A stretch of DNA of 64,000 nt from Bacteroidota bacterium (GCA_027491085.1 JAIXWW010000009.1:248001-312000); one strand, 5' to 3'. Positions 38,070-47,278 are shown, counted from the stretch's first letter. Notes: generated by a model from the sequence alone, not told the origin. Program-made: numbers and translations.

Positions 38070-38729
38070 ATGATACAAAAACACTTTTTAACTGTTCCCA
38101 AAACTGCCAGATACTTCACTAAAGGAAATTTATCTGTAAACACGCAATACATTTGGGTTATAATTCATGGTTACGCTCAAACAGCTGATTCTTTCTTAAA
38201 TAGCTTTGAAACATTGGGAGATGAACATTTTATTATAGCCCCCGAAGGTTTAAATAAGTTTTACTCACGTGGATTTAGTGGAAGCCCAGTTGCCAGCTGG
38301 ATGACAAGCCTTGAGCGCGAAAATGAAATTATAGATTACAATAATTATTTAAACCAATTAGCAGAAAGTTTAAATTTAAAAGCTTATACCAATACCAAAT
38401 TAGTGCTATTAGGTTTCAGTCAAGGAGTTTCAACTCAAACACGTTTTTTAAACCAAACGCCCATAAATTTTAATTTTTCGGTAATGATTGCGGGCGAAAT
38501 TGGAAAGGAATTTCAAGAACATTTACCCGAAAGAATAGCTAAAACAAATAGCCTCTATTTGGTCGGTAATCAAGAAAATTTAATTAAACCCGAAAAGATT
38601 GAATTTCACCAACAGTTGTTCAAAAATAGTGATTGTGCTTTTAACATTTTTGATGGGAAACACGAAGTAAATGAAAATACGATAAACACCATTTTACAAT
38701 GGTTAAAACATAATGCTACAAACCAATAG
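38070..38729 (+). CDS. Alpha/beta hydrolase (phospholipase/carboxylesterase type)
   Basis: A 219-residue cytoplasmic esterase-like protein without a signal peptide. The oxyanion region is VIIHGYAQTADSF, the nucleophile elbow is LLGFSQGVSTQTRF, and the triad is likely completed by an acid near SLYLVGNQENLIKP and the His in FDGKHEVNENTI. Size and GFSQG match the acyl-protein-thioesterase/carboxylesterase branch. Its 3' end overlaps the convergent LutA-like gene by 14 bases. Substrate unknown. Confidence 0.82.
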   Translation: MIQKHFLTVPKTARYFTKGNLSVNTQYIWVIIHGYAQTADSFLNSFETLGDEHFIIAPEGLNKFYSRGFSGSPVASWMTSLERENEIIDYNNYLNQLAESLNLKAYTNTKLVLLGFSQGVSTQTRFLNQTPINFNFSVMIAGEIGKEFQEHLPERIAKTNSLYLVGNQENLIKPEKIEFHQQLFKNSDCAFNIFDGKHEVNENTINTILQWLKHNATNQ

Positions 38730-39435
38730 CTAGTATATCGGCTAGATGCATAAACTTTAAATTGACTCCTTGTTTTTCGGCTATGCTTTTTAAGTGAATC
38801 AAGCAACTGTAATCGGTTGAAACCACAGTTTGAACCCCTGTTTCCTTTATGACATTTAGTTTTTTATTTCCTAAGTGAATAGCTATATCTGAATTAGTAA
38901 CCGAAAAAGTGCCACCAAAACCACAGCACTCATCTTGGTTTGGCAGTTCCACCAATTCTAAACCTTCTATTTGCTCCAACAATTTACGTGGTTGAGCTTT
39001 TATACCACATCCATTTAAACCCGTGCAAGTATCCATAAAAACTACTTTACCGCTAAATTTAGAACCTAAGTTTTCAATTTTTAACACATCAATTAAAAAT
39101 TCACTTAACTCAAAAGTGCGCTTTTGCAATTGCCTAAACTTATTATGATACGAAGAATTTTGAAACAATAAATCGTAAGAGTTTCTAATCATTCCAGTAC
39201 AAGCTGAACCTGCGCATACAAAGTTTCTATCTGGCGTAATTTCGTTTAGTAACTTTTCGCTTACTTGACGTGCTTCATTCCATTGTCCAGCGTTAAAAGC
39301 GGGTAAGCCACAACAAGTTTGTTCAATATTATAATTAACCTGGCAGCCTGCCTTTTCTAGCACCTTTACCATGTTAAATCCCGTTTGTGGATTAAACTGA
39401 TCAATAAAACAAGGAATAAATAAATCTATCTTCAT
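38716..39435 (-). CDS. LutA/GlpC-like Fe-S (CCG domain) oxidoreductase subunit
   Basis: A 239-residue protein with two CCG (cysteine-rich) domains, as in LutA/YkgE of lactate utilisation and in heterodisulfide-reductase-like proteins. Domain 1 has FIPCFIDQFNPQ and QTCCGLPAFNAG; domain 2 has FMDTCTGLNGCG and QDECCGFGGTFSV. LutB and LutC are not adjacent, so a complete L-lactate oxidation operon cannot be claimed; many Bacteroidota keep this gene alone. It lies 17 bases downstream of the transporter gene and may be co-transcribed with it. Confidence 0.88.
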   Translation of the reverse strand: MKIDLFIPCFIDQFNPQTGFNMVKVLEKAGCQVNYNIEQTCCGLPAFNAGQWNEARQVSEKLLNEITPDRNFVCAGSACTGMIRNSYDLLFQNSSYHNKFRQLQKRTFELSEFLIDVLKIENLGSKFSGKVVFMDTCTGLNGCGIKAQPRKLLEQIEGLELVELPNQDECCGFGGTFSVTNSDIAIHLGNKKLNVIKETGVQTVVSTDYSCLIHLKSIAEKQGVNLKFMHLADILAIGL

Positions 39436-39452
39436 GGGTAATTTTTTACTGT

Positions 39453-40910
39453 TTATGCCTTTGAAACATGATAGCTTTTAAAGTTTTTTATTTGAACCAC
39501 AAATATTAAACCTATTAAAAAATAAATAGCTAACGCCACTACAGAAAGTCGCATATTATGGGTAATTCCGTTTAACAACCCGTAGCTAAAAGTTCCTAAA
39601 ACAATGGCAAATTTCTCGCACACATCAAAAAAACTAAAATATGAAGCAGTATCCTTGGTGTCTTCTGGAATCAACTTGGCATAAGTGCTTCTAAACATAG
39701 ATTGAACACCACCCATAACCATTCCCACTAACACCCCTAAACCCATAAAATGAATTACTACTTTTTTTACCTGCACCCCTCCTAGTGTAAAATATTCGGG
39801 CGTATCGCGTATGCTGTATGCTAAAAAGCATATGATCATCCAAATAACAATGGTAATAATAAGCGTATAAATATTGCCAATGGCAGCCGAAATGCGCGAA
39901 AAAGCCCAAGCGCCTAAAATGGCTATCAATTGAATAACCAAAATAGTTCCAATTAATACGCCAGTATCTAAATGCAACTCTTCTTCACCAAACAAACTTG
40001 CCACATACATAACAGTTTGCACACCCATACTGGTAAAAAAGAAACCTAACAAATATTTTAACATGGTGGGTTGTTGTTTTACTTGTAACCACACTTTTTT
40101 CAATTCTTCGAAACCTTTGTTTAAAATATTCCCATCGTAGGTTTTATTGCTATGCACTTCGGGTACGTTTTTAAACATGATTTGAGCAAAACCCGCCCAC
40201 CATAATCCAACAGAAACAAACGATAAACGGGTAGCAATACCAGCATAAAATCCTTTGGCTTCTTCAGTGGCTAATTCATTAGTCAAACTAGGATTGGCAG
40301 CTATTAGTTCAACAGCTTTGCTCTGAATAGGAAAAAACATATCAGGCAACATTATTGTTAATAAGTTAATAATTAACAATATAACACTACCAATATAACC
40401 CATCGAAAAACCTTTAGCACTTACCTTATCAAGCATGTCTTCACTTGCAATTTCAGGCAAAAAGGCATTATAAAACACTATACTTCCTGCAAAACCAACC
40501 AAACTCAACATAAATAAAATTACACCCAAACCAATGGTATTGGCAGTAAAAAAATACATACCTATACAACTAGCAGATCCCATATAACAAAAAACCCTTA
40601 GGAAGAATTTCTTATTTTGTTTAAAATCGGCAATACCTGAAAGTAGCGGACTTAAAAATGCTACAATTAAAAAACCAGCAGAAACCACAAAAGAATAAAG
40701 CTCAGCTCCAATAACCTTCATACCCCAAAAATTGAGGTAATAAATGCCATCAGCCATAGAATCTTGCGCCTCAGAGGCTACTTTACACATTTTATTAAAA
40801 TATATGGGAAAAATAGCTGTAGCTATGGTTAATGAGAAAACCGAATTGGCCCAATCGTACATAGCCCACGAGTTGATAATTTTTTTATCGTTTAATACAA
40901 TTTTTTGCAT
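39453..40910 (-). CDS. MFS transporter, UMF1 (Atg22-like) family
   Basis: Integral inner-membrane transporter of 485 residues with about 12 predicted helices. The N-terminus INSWAMYDWANSVFSLTIATAIFPIYF is the UMF1 family signature, as is the later FRSTYAKLIPEDTKDTASYFSFFDVCEKFAIVLG. Atg22-like proteins export amino acids in fungi; in bacteria the substrate is unknown. A longer-than-usual loop (about residues 185-215) sits between mid helices. It probably forms a two-gene unit with the LutA-like gene. Confidence 0.9.
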   Translation of the reverse strand: MQKIVLNDKKIINSWAMYDWANSVFSLTIATAIFPIYFNKMCKVASEAQDSMADGIYYLNFWGMKVIGAELYSFVVSAGFLIVAFLSPLLSGIADFKQNKKFFLRVFCYMGSASCIGMYFFTANTIGLGVILFMLSLVGFAGSIVFYNAFLPEIASEDMLDKVSAKGFSMGYIGSVILLIINLLTIMLPDMFFPIQSKAVELIAANPSLTNELATEEAKGFYAGIATRLSFVSVGLWWAGFAQIMFKNVPEVHSNKTYDGNILNKGFEELKKVWLQVKQQPTMLKYLLGFFFTSMGVQTVMYVASLFGEEELHLDTGVLIGTILVIQLIAILGAWAFSRISAAIGNIYTLIITIVIWMIICFLAYSIRDTPEYFTLGGVQVKKVVIHFMGLGVLVGMVMGGVQSMFRSTYAKLIPEDTKDTASYFSFFDVCEKFAIVLGTFSYGLLNGITHNMRLSVVALAIYFLIGLIFVVQIKNFKSYHVSKA

Positions 40911-41047
40911 GTTAAGATTATTGTAGTGGGTGCAAGATATTTTTTTAAATAAATAATTCTAGCATATTTTAAAATCAATTATTTAATCCAACAAAAAACC
41001 TTTTACTTTACTAAAAGTTATACTATTCAAATTACCCTTTTTATATT

Positions 41048-42535
41048 TTGAAAACACAGCAAAAAAAAGCCATTGTAATTGGTGCAGGTATAGCCGGAAT
41101 GTCGGCAGCAAGTTACTTAGCCAAAGGTGGTTTTAACGTTACCATTTTAGAAAAAAACAGCAGTATTGGCGGCCGTGCGCGTCAATTTACAGCCGAAGGT
41201 TTTACTTTTGATATGGGCCCAAGTTGGTATTGGATGCCCGATGTGTTTGAAAAATTTTACAACGATTTTGGCAAAACTACAGCCGATTTTTATGAGCTCA
41301 TTCGCCTAGATCCAAGCTATAAAGTGGTTTGGAAAAATGGAGAAGGAATTGACATTCCTGCAGATATGGTCGGAATTGAAGCCCTTTTTGAAAGATTTGA
41401 ACCAGGAAGCAGCAAAAAATTACAAAAGTTTTTAAAAGAAGCTGCTTATAAATACGATGTAGGAATTAACGATTTAGTTTATAAACCAAGTTTAAGTTTA
41501 TTAGAATTTGCCGATATTAGGTTATTGAACGGATTGTTAAAAATGGATGTGTTAACCAGCATGAAAAAACACATCCGCCAGTTTGTTTCGCATCCTTTCC
41601 TTATTGAATTACTAGAATTTCCTATTTTGTTTTTAGGTGCTTTGGCAAGCAATACACCAGCCCTTTATAGCTTAATGAATTATGCGGATATGAGCCTAGG
41701 AACTTGGTATCCTAAAGGAGGCATGTTTAAATTTGTAGAGGCATTTGAACAAATTGCATTAAGCCAAGGAGTTGATTTTAAACTAAACAGCAATGTTGTA
41801 AAAATTAACAGTACAAATGGAAAAGCTACTTCAGTTGAAACTGAAAACGAAACTTTTGAAGCAGACGTAATTATTGCCGCAGGCGATTACAACCACATTG
41901 AACAACAAGTTCTAATCCCAACAGATAGACAATACTCACCCAAATATTGGGACGATAGAAAATTGGCACCAAGTTGTGTACTTTATTATATAGGTTTAAA
42001 TAAAACAATTGATGGTTTATTGCATCATAACCTGTTTTTTGATACTGATTTTAACCAACATGCCGATGAAATTTACACCAATATCAAATGGCCAGAAAAT
42101 CCATTATTTTATGCCTCATTAACCTCAAAAACTGATGACACAGCTGCTCCAGAAGGACACGAAAACTTATTTTTATTGGTGCCCATTTCAACCGAATTAA
42201 CAGACGATTCAGAAGAAAAACGTGAAATTTATTTTGATATGATGATGGACCGATTGGAAAAACATACAGGTCAAAAAATAAAAGAACATGTTATTTACAA
42301 ACGTAGTTTTGGCATAAATAATTTTAAAAGCGACTACCACTCATTTAAAGGAAATGCTTATGGATTAGCAAATACATTAACTCAAACTGCCATTTTAAAA
42401 CCACGTATTAAAAGCACTAAGTTAAAAAATTTATACTTTGCAGGGCAACTAACTGTGCCAGGACCAGGAGTTCCGCCAAGTATTATTAGTGGTAAGGTAT
42501 CAGCAAATTTGGTTATCAAAGAAAATTTGTTGTAA
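41048..42535 (+). CDS. crtI: Phytoene desaturase (carotenoid)
   Basis: FAD-dependent desaturase converting phytoene to coloured carotenes. The 495 residues match CrtI. The FAD motif is VIGAGIAGMSAASYLAKGG (Gly12-Gly17), followed by EKNSSIGGRARQF and FDMGPSWYWMP. The C-terminal signature is NLYFAGQLTVPGPGVPPSIISG. The start appears to be TTG, because no ATG precedes the FAD motif and the next Met lies inside it. It is 62 bases upstream of crtB, the standard carotenoid pair. Confidence 0.95.
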   Translation: MKTQQKKAIVIGAGIAGMSAASYLAKGGFNVTILEKNSSIGGRARQFTAEGFTFDMGPSWYWMPDVFEKFYNDFGKTTADFYELIRLDPSYKVVWKNGEGIDIPADMVGIEALFERFEPGSSKKLQKFLKEAAYKYDVGINDLVYKPSLSLLEFADIRLLNGLLKMDVLTSMKKHIRQFVSHPFLIELLEFPILFLGALASNTPALYSLMNYADMSLGTWYPKGGMFKFVEAFEQIALSQGVDFKLNSNVVKINSTNGKATSVETENETFEADVIIAAGDYNHIEQQVLIPTDRQYSPKYWDDRKLAPSCVLYYIGLNKTIDGLLHHNLFFDTDFNQHADEIYTNIKWPENPLFYASLTSKTDDTAAPEGHENLFLLVPISTELTDDSEEKREIYFDMMMDRLEKHTGQKIKEHVIYKRSFGINNFKSDYHSFKGNAYGLANTLTQTAILKPRIKSTKLKNLYFAGQLTVPGPGVPPSIISGKVSANLVIKENLL

Positions 42536-42597
42536 GGTTTAAAACAATTTACAAACAAAATCATTGTTAATTATAAAAAAAGTCATAGATTTAAAAA

Positions 42598-43434
42598 ATG
42601 AAACCCCTATTCGACAATATATCGCGTAAAAGTAGCAAAATGGTTACTAAGGCATACAGTACCTCATTTTCTATGGGAATTAAGTTTTTAGCCAAACGTT
42701 TTCATGACCCAATTTATGGTGTTTATGGCTTTGTAAGGCTGGCCGATGAAATTGTTGACTCGTTTCATGATTATGACAAACGCCAATTATTGACTGAATT
42801 TAAAGTTGATACATATAAAGCTATTGAGCAAAAAATTAGCTTAAATCCAATCCTAAATTCATTTCAAGAGGTGGTTAATACCTACCAAATAGACCTTTGG
42901 ACCATTGAAACTTTTTTAAAAAGTATGGAAATGGATTTAGACAAAAATACTTACGACCAACACGGTTATGAAGAATATATTTTAGGCTCGGCAGAAGTTG
43001 TAGGTTTAATGTGCTTAAGTGTATTTACCGAAGGTAATAAAACCATGTACGAAGAACTAAAACCTTATGCCATGAAATTGGGTTCGGCTTTTCAAAAAAT
43101 TAACTTCTTACGCGATTTTAAAGCTGATGCTGATGCCTTGGGTAGGTTATATTTTCCTCAATTGCGCACCCAAGCATTTGACCAAATCACCAAAGAAGAA
43201 ATAGAAAACGATATTATAAAAGATTTCAAAGTGGGTTTTGAAGGCATCAAAAAACTGCCTAAAGATGCACGTTTTGGTGTTTATGTAGCCTATATTTATT
43301 ACTCGCAATTACTGGCTAAAATTATGGATATGCCAGCAAGTGTGATTATGGAAGAAAGAGTTCGCATTTCTGACAAACGTAAATATGCATTATTTTTTGG
43401 TTCATACTTTCGTCATAGTTTCAACTTACTTTAA
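42598..43434 (+). CDS. crtB: Phytoene synthase
   Basis: Condenses two geranylgeranyl diphosphates to phytoene. The 278 residues fit the family. The first Asp-rich motif is VRLADEIVDSFHD and the second is NFLRDFKADADALGRLYFP; STSFSMGIKFLAKRFHDPIYGVYGFVR is the typical N-terminus. It follows crtI. No lycopene cyclase or hydroxylase gene is adjacent; later steps must be encoded elsewhere or the end product is acyclic. Confidence 0.95.
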   Translation: MKPLFDNISRKSSKMVTKAYSTSFSMGIKFLAKRFHDPIYGVYGFVRLADEIVDSFHDYDKRQLLTEFKVDTYKAIEQKISLNPILNSFQEVVNTYQIDLWTIETFLKSMEMDLDKNTYDQHGYEEYILGSAEVVGLMCLSVFTEGNKTMYEELKPYAMKLGSAFQKINFLRDFKADADALGRLYFPQLRTQAFDQITKEEIENDIIKDFKVGFEGIKKLPKDARFGVYVAYIYYSQLLAKIMDMPASVIMEERVRISDKRKYALFFGSYFRHSFNLL

Positions 43435-43491
43435 TTAGCGAATTTGACCTCGTAATTTTTCTTTTCAAAGTTATCTTGCGCGCCAAATAAC

Positions 43492-43944
43492 ATGCTAAAA
43501 AAAAGTATCCAATTTTTTGTTTTTTTATTAATGGTGGTACAATTAATTGCCAATATTGATTTAAGAAATCAATTTGATAAGGCCATTTACAGTAAAAGTA
43601 TTGCAGAAAGTTTGAAACAAACTTTGCAACAAAAAAATAACTTAACACCAACAGAACTAGGTTATTTAGGTGCCACCAAAATGCTGTTAGCCAAACATTA
43701 TTTCAATCCATTTAACAAACTCGAAATCTTTAACGAAGGTCGCGCAGATTTGGATAATGCTTTGAAAAAAGATAAAAACAATGCCGAGTTGGTTTTTTTA
43801 CGTTACAGTTGCGCTAAAAATGCACCCCATTTTTTAAATTATTATCAAAATATAACTACTGATAAGCTGTTTTTAGAAAATGCCGTCACAACAATGACAG
43901 ACAACGATTTAAAGTATAGAATTATACTGTTTCTAAAAAAATAA
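43492..43944 (+). CDS. Small exported or membrane-anchored protein, unknown
   Basis: A 150-residue protein with an N-terminal hydrophobic segment (FFVFLLMVVQLIANID) that may be an uncleaved anchor or signal. The rest is helical and TPR-like (LTPTELGYLGATKMLLAKHYFNP, GRADLDNALKKDKNNAELVFLRYSCAK). I do not recognise a named family. It lies 57 bases after crtB in the same direction, so a link to carotenoid synthesis or carotenoid-containing membranes is possible but is only positional inference. Confidence 0.65.
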   Translation: MLKKSIQFFVFLLMVVQLIANIDLRNQFDKAIYSKSIAESLKQTLQQKNNLTPTELGYLGATKMLLAKHYFNPFNKLEIFNEGRADLDNALKKDKNNAELVFLRYSCAKNAPHFLNYYQNITTDKLFLENAVTTMTDNDLKYRIILFLKK

Positions 43945-44065
43945 AATAAAGCATTTTGATTGTTTTACACCCTCATAAAATACTGATAAAAAAAAGTGGG
44001 TTTCATTTACACAAAAACGTTATTGTTGCACGCAAAAAAATTTTATAACCATTATAAAAAATAAA

Positions 44066-44857
44066 ATGTCGACACAAACCATGTATCAAACCATTTTAAC
44101 CGAAGTAAAAAACAATATTTTTTACATAACCATTAATCGCGAAGCAAAATTAAATGCTTTGAATATTCAAACCCTTACCGATATTAAAAATGCAGTGTTA
44201 AGCATTTACGATAACGCAGAAGTAAGGGGTGTAATTCTTGCAGGAAGCGGAAAAAAAGCTTTTGCTGCTGGTGCTGATATTGCAGAGTTTGCAGAGTTTA
44301 ATGTAGAGCAAGGAACTAAAATGAGCGCTGAAGGGCATGCGGTATTGCGCGCTATTGAAAATAGTCCAAAACCTGTGGTAGCTGCTATTAATGGTTTTGC
44401 TTTAGGTGGTGGAAATGAGTTAGCTATGAGTTGTCATATTAGAATTGCAGCCGAAAATGCACGTTTTGGCCAGCCAGAAGTTAACTTAGGTATTACACCA
44501 GGTTACGCAGGAACCCAGCGTTTAGCGCAATTAATTGGCCGTGGTAGAGCTTTAGAATATTTAATGACTGCCGATATGATTGATGCGCAAACAGCATTAA
44601 ATTTAGGTTTGGTTAACCATGTAGTTCCAGCAGATAATTTAATGGCAAAATGCGAAGAAATTTTAGAGAAAATTAAAACCAAATCGCCACTAGCAATAGC
44701 TAGTGTTATTCGCTGTGTAAATGCTTACTACGAAAAACGTGCTGATGGAAACGAAGTAGAAGTAAATGAGTTTGGAAACTTTTTTGGCAGTGAAGATTTT
44801 ATGGAGGGTACCAAAGCCTTTATGGAACGAAGACCTGCTAATTTTAAAGGAAACTAA
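44066..44857 (+). CDS. Enoyl-CoA hydratase/isomerase family protein
   Basis: Crotonase-superfamily enzyme of 263 residues, probably hydrating 2-enoyl-CoA in beta-oxidation or a related acyl-CoA route. The oxyanion-hole region is SGKKAFAAGADIAEF, followed by GFALGGGNELAMSCHIRIA with the first catalytic Glu, and FGQPEVNLGITPGYAGTQRL with the second. A C-terminal GSEDFMEGTKAFMERRPANF is typical of enoyl-CoA hydratases. It stands alone, with a strong terminator after it. Confidence 0.92.
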   Translation: MSTQTMYQTILTEVKNNIFYITINREAKLNALNIQTLTDIKNAVLSIYDNAEVRGVILAGSGKKAFAAGADIAEFAEFNVEQGTKMSAEGHAVLRAIENSPKPVVAAINGFALGGGNELAMSCHIRIAAENARFGQPEVNLGITPGYAGTQRLAQLIGRGRALEYLMTADMIDAQTALNLGLVNHVVPADNLMAKCEEILEKIKTKSPLAIASVIRCVNAYYEKRADGNEVEVNEFGNFFGSEDFMEGTKAFMERRPANFKGN

Positions 44858-44866
44858 ATATAAATC

Positions 44867-44893
44867 AAAAAGCTGCTTTTTAAGCAGCTTTTT
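44867..44893. terminator. Intrinsic terminator between the hydratase gene and purE
   Basis: A 12-bp perfect stem AAAAAGCTGCTT / AAGCAGCTTTTT with a very short T-rich loop and a continuing T-run. Confidence 0.85.
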
Positions 44894-44894
44894 T

Positions 44895-44902
44895 TATGTT
44901 TG
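44895..44902 (+). promoter_or_regulatory. Candidate -7 promoter box for purE
   Basis: TATGTTTG matches TAnnTTTG, 19 bases before the purE ATG and immediately after the preceding terminator. Confidence 0.4.
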
Positions 44903-44921
44903 CCGCTTAATAAATTAAACC

Positions 44922-45425
44922 ATGAAACAAATAGCAATTATAATGGGCAGCGATAGCGACTTAGAAGTCATGAAGGAAGCTGCCAATGTATTAGACGAAT
45001 TTAAAATTGAATACGAAATTACAGTGGTTTCAGCACATAGAACCCCTGAACGCATGTATAACTTTGCTAAAGAAGCAAAGGGCAGAGGCATAAAAGTAAT
45101 TATTGCAGGTGCGGGTGGTGCAGCACATTTACCAGGAATGGTAGCAAGTATTACTACTTTACCCGTTATTGGCGTGCCTGTTAAGTTAAAAACCATGGAT
45201 GGACTAGATTCATTGCTTTCCATAGTTCAAATGCCTGCTGGCGTTCCTGTGGCAACTGTAGCAATTAACAATGCTAAAAATGCAGGGATTTTAGCTGCAC
45301 AAATTTTAGGAACACATAACGAAGGAATTGCAGATAGCATTCAAGCTTTTAAAGATAAAATGAAGGTTGAAGTAGAAAAGAAAGCTGAAATAGTAGAAAA
45401 AGGGCGCAAAATAATTGGTTATTAA
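44922..45425 (+). CDS. purE: N5-carboxyaminoimidazole ribonucleotide mutase
   Basis: Class I PurE converting N5-CAIR to CAIR in purine synthesis. The 167 residues fit. Marks are [48 protein letters not shown] and [31 protein letters not shown]. purK is not adjacent. It lies between two intrinsic terminators and has a promoter box, so it is probably monocistronic. Confidence 0.97.
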   Translation: MKQIAIIMGSDSDLEVMKEAANVLDEFKIEYEITVVSAHRTPERMYNFAKEAKGRGIKVIIAGAGGAAHLPGMVASITTLPVIGVPVKLKTMDGLDSLLSIVQMPAGVPVATVAINNAKNAGILAAQILGTHNEGIADSIQAFKDKMKVEVEKKAEIVEKGRKIIGY

Positions 45426-45435
45426 AGATCTTTTC

Positions 45436-45476
45436 AAAGCCTTGTAAGGGTAAAAACTGTACTTTTATAAGGCTTT
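45436..45476 (+). terminator. Intrinsic terminator after purE
   Basis: AAAGCCTTGTAAGGG pairs with CTTTTATAAGGCTTT over 15 bp including three G-U wobbles, 11-base loop, T-rich downstream. It starts 10 bases after the purE stop. Confidence 0.7.
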
Positions 45477-45521
45477 ATCTATTTTGTTTTTTTAAATAGC
45501 TCCTTACCAAAAGTTAAAAAT

Positions 45522-46013
45522 TTAACCTCCAAGAATATTAGTAGTTAACTCAGAATATCTACCTGTAGTAATATTCAATTCCATGTAAAAAAAACACTTT
45601 CCACCATCACGTACTCTAATATTAACTTCTACTTTAGTCCAATCTAAGCCAAAGTCTTGACAAAAACATCCAATCCAAATAACTTTCTGTCCTTTTTTAT
45701 TGTAACAAGGAAAATATTGTCGCTTGTATTCTTTTAAATCAATTAACCAATACTCCCCTAACTTATCAATTTTTACTTGTTTATTATAAGCAGCAACACT
45801 TAAAACCAAAATAGATTCAATTTTAGCCAACTCCTGCTTTGATAAAGAAACTGGCTTTTTTTCAGAATTTTGTATTACTGCAAAAAGGGTATCTCCTACC
45901 TTTTTAACAGGCGCAATTGTTTCTTTTTCAAGAACCACTTCTTTCTTTTCTGACATTCTATAACAGCCAACTAAAAAAAGCGAGATAAAAAATATTTGTA
46001 CTCCCTTTTTCAT
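45522..46013 (-). CDS. Predicted lipoprotein, function unknown
   Basis: The track start at 46082 is too long; the ATG at 46013 opens a lipoprotein signal MKKGVQIFFISLFLVGCYRMSEKK with lipid-attachment Cys17, giving 163 residues. The mature protein has a Glu/Lys-rich linker, then a compact domain with CYNKKGQKVIWIGCFCQDFGLDW and GKCFFYMELNITTG. Those Cys may form disulfides. I do not recognise the family. Confidence 0.7.
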   Translation of the reverse strand: MKKGVQIFFISLFLVGCYRMSEKKEVVLEKETIAPVKKVGDTLFAVIQNSEKKPVSLSKQELAKIESILVLSVAAYNKQVKIDKLGEYWLIDLKEYKRQYFPCYNKKGQKVIWIGCFCQDFGLDWTKVEVNIRVRDGGKCFFYMELNITTGRYSELTTNILGG

Positions 46014-46101
46014 AAATAATCTAAATTCTATAGTTAAAATAATTTGCTGTAAAACAGTTCTTTGAACAGTTCCCAACTCCAAAACTACTTTTCAACACCT
46101 C

Positions 46102-46157
46102 CATGGTCTATGAACCATTGTCCATCTACTGTCCACTATCAACTGACAACTAACTGC
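46102..46157 (-). repeat. GN6 heptamer array that includes the DMT gene's 3' end
   Basis: On the minus strand eight consecutive 7-bp units: GCAGTTA, GTTGTCA, GTTGATA, GTGGACA, GTAGATG, GACAATG, GTTCATA, GACCATG. The first three units encode the last residues of the DMT transporter (QLVVS) and its TGA stop. Confidence 0.85.
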
Positions 46158-47113
46158 AAAATCTCTACTCGCCACATCAAAATAAACACACCTACCAAAC
46201 TTAGCAATGCTGCAAAAATGGACTCTAGTTTAATTTTTTCTTTGCCCATAAAATGTGCTGATACTATTACTGTGATTGGTAAAAACGAAAAAATGGTTTG
46301 CGCTAACGATACATCCATATTACTAGCCGCAAAAAGCGACATGCTCACTCCCATGACTGGCCCAAATACTGTTCCAATTATGATGGGTTTAAAATACAAT
46401 TTAGTAGTGCTAATTTCTTTAAGCTCTTTCCAAACATTTACTTTAAAAATGCCCATGGCATAAATAAAAATAGTTCCTATAAAAAGCCTTATCCAAGTGG
46501 CATGTATAGGCGAAAGTAATTCACCACTGGAGTTTTGTAAAACCAAACCTTTTTTAGCAAATACCAACCCAACTCCTTGGCATACTGCCCCTAAAATAGC
46601 GAAAATTATTCCTTTGGTAACGTGTTTTTTATCTAAAACTTCGTTGTTATGGGCATTGCTTTTTATAAACCAAGCTATACCTGCTATGGAAATAAGCATT
46701 CCCAAAATGCCAATTATATTAATGCTTTCGCCAAGCATAAGCACGCCACCTATTAAAGCTGATGCTGGCGCAAATGAGTTAAACAAACTGGTTCGGCTGC
46801 TGCCTAATATTTTAAAAGCTGTAAAAGCAAAATGATCACCAATACTTAAACCAATAATGCCCGAAACACCTAACCAAACCCAATGCATTGGCAGCGGACC
46901 ACTAAATAACTCAAAAATGGCTAATTGAGAAACATGGCTAAACGAAATAACTACACAAGTAATTACACTTAACAAAATGCAGGCGTAAAGCAAACGCACC
47001 CTATTAACCGAAACTGGTGCATACAGTTTAGATGCTTTGGTAAACGAAAACGTTCCAATTGTCCACCCCGTTAAAGTTATCAATGCTGCTATTATTCCTG
47101 TTGTTTGATTCAT
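46139..47113 (-). CDS. EamA/DMT-family transporter
   Basis: Inner-membrane permease of 324 residues with about ten hydrophobic helices in two EamA halves (TGIIAALITLTGWTIGTFSF... and KGIIFAILGAVCQGVGLVFAKKG...). Drug/metabolite transporters of this family export small metabolites; the substrate is not predictable. Gly/Ala-rich helix ends such as GGVLMLGESINIIGILGMLISIAGI are typical. The C-terminus RVEILQLVVS and the stop lie inside a heptamer array, so the natural end has been rewritten by repeat DNA or grew from it. Confidence 0.88.
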   Translation of the reverse strand: MNQTTGIIAALITLTGWTIGTFSFTKASKLYAPVSVNRVRLLYACILLSVITCVVISFSHVSQLAIFELFSGPLPMHWVWLGVSGIIGLSIGDHFAFTAFKILGSSRTSLFNSFAPASALIGGVLMLGESINIIGILGMLISIAGIAWFIKSNAHNNEVLDKKHVTKGIIFAILGAVCQGVGLVFAKKGLVLQNSSGELLSPIHATWIRLFIGTIFIYAMGIFKVNVWKELKEISTTKLYFKPIIIGTVFGPVMGVSMSLFAASNMDVSLAQTIFSFLPITVIVSAHFMGKEKIKLESIFAALLSLVGVFILMWRVEILQLVVS

Positions 47114-47151
47114 TTGGTTATTGAGTGTTTTTTGATTTAACGACTTGTTAA

Positions 47152-47183
47152 TTAGATGGTTGAATGGCTAAATTGTTGAATTG
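47152..47183. repeat. 8-bp degenerate repeat, four units
   Basis: TTAGATGG, TTGAATGG, CTAAATTG, TTGAATTG in tandem, in the spacer between the DMT gene and the next minus-strand gene. Confidence 0.55.
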
Positions 47184-47217
47184 TTTTTGTTTCGTTTATA
47201 GCCAATTATGATTACAT

Positions 47218-47271
47218 CCCCCTAACCCCCTTCACCAAAGCACAAGTCCATTCCACAAGGGGGAATTTTTC
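47218..47271. repeat. CCCCCTAACCCCCTT hairpin repeat
   Basis: CCCCCTAACCCCCTT on the left and AAGGGGGAATTTTT on the right form a 7-bp stem (CCCCCTT/AAGGGGG) with a 24-base loop. It stands out in this AT-rich DNA. I recall similar dispersed elements in other Bacteroidota genomes but cannot name a family. Confidence 0.6.
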
Positions 47272-47278
47272 CCGAACT

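Noticed and set aside
38716-40910. Lactate-utilisation operon lutABC
   Set aside because: Only the LutA-like gene is present; its neighbour is a UMF1 transporter, with no lutB or lutC.
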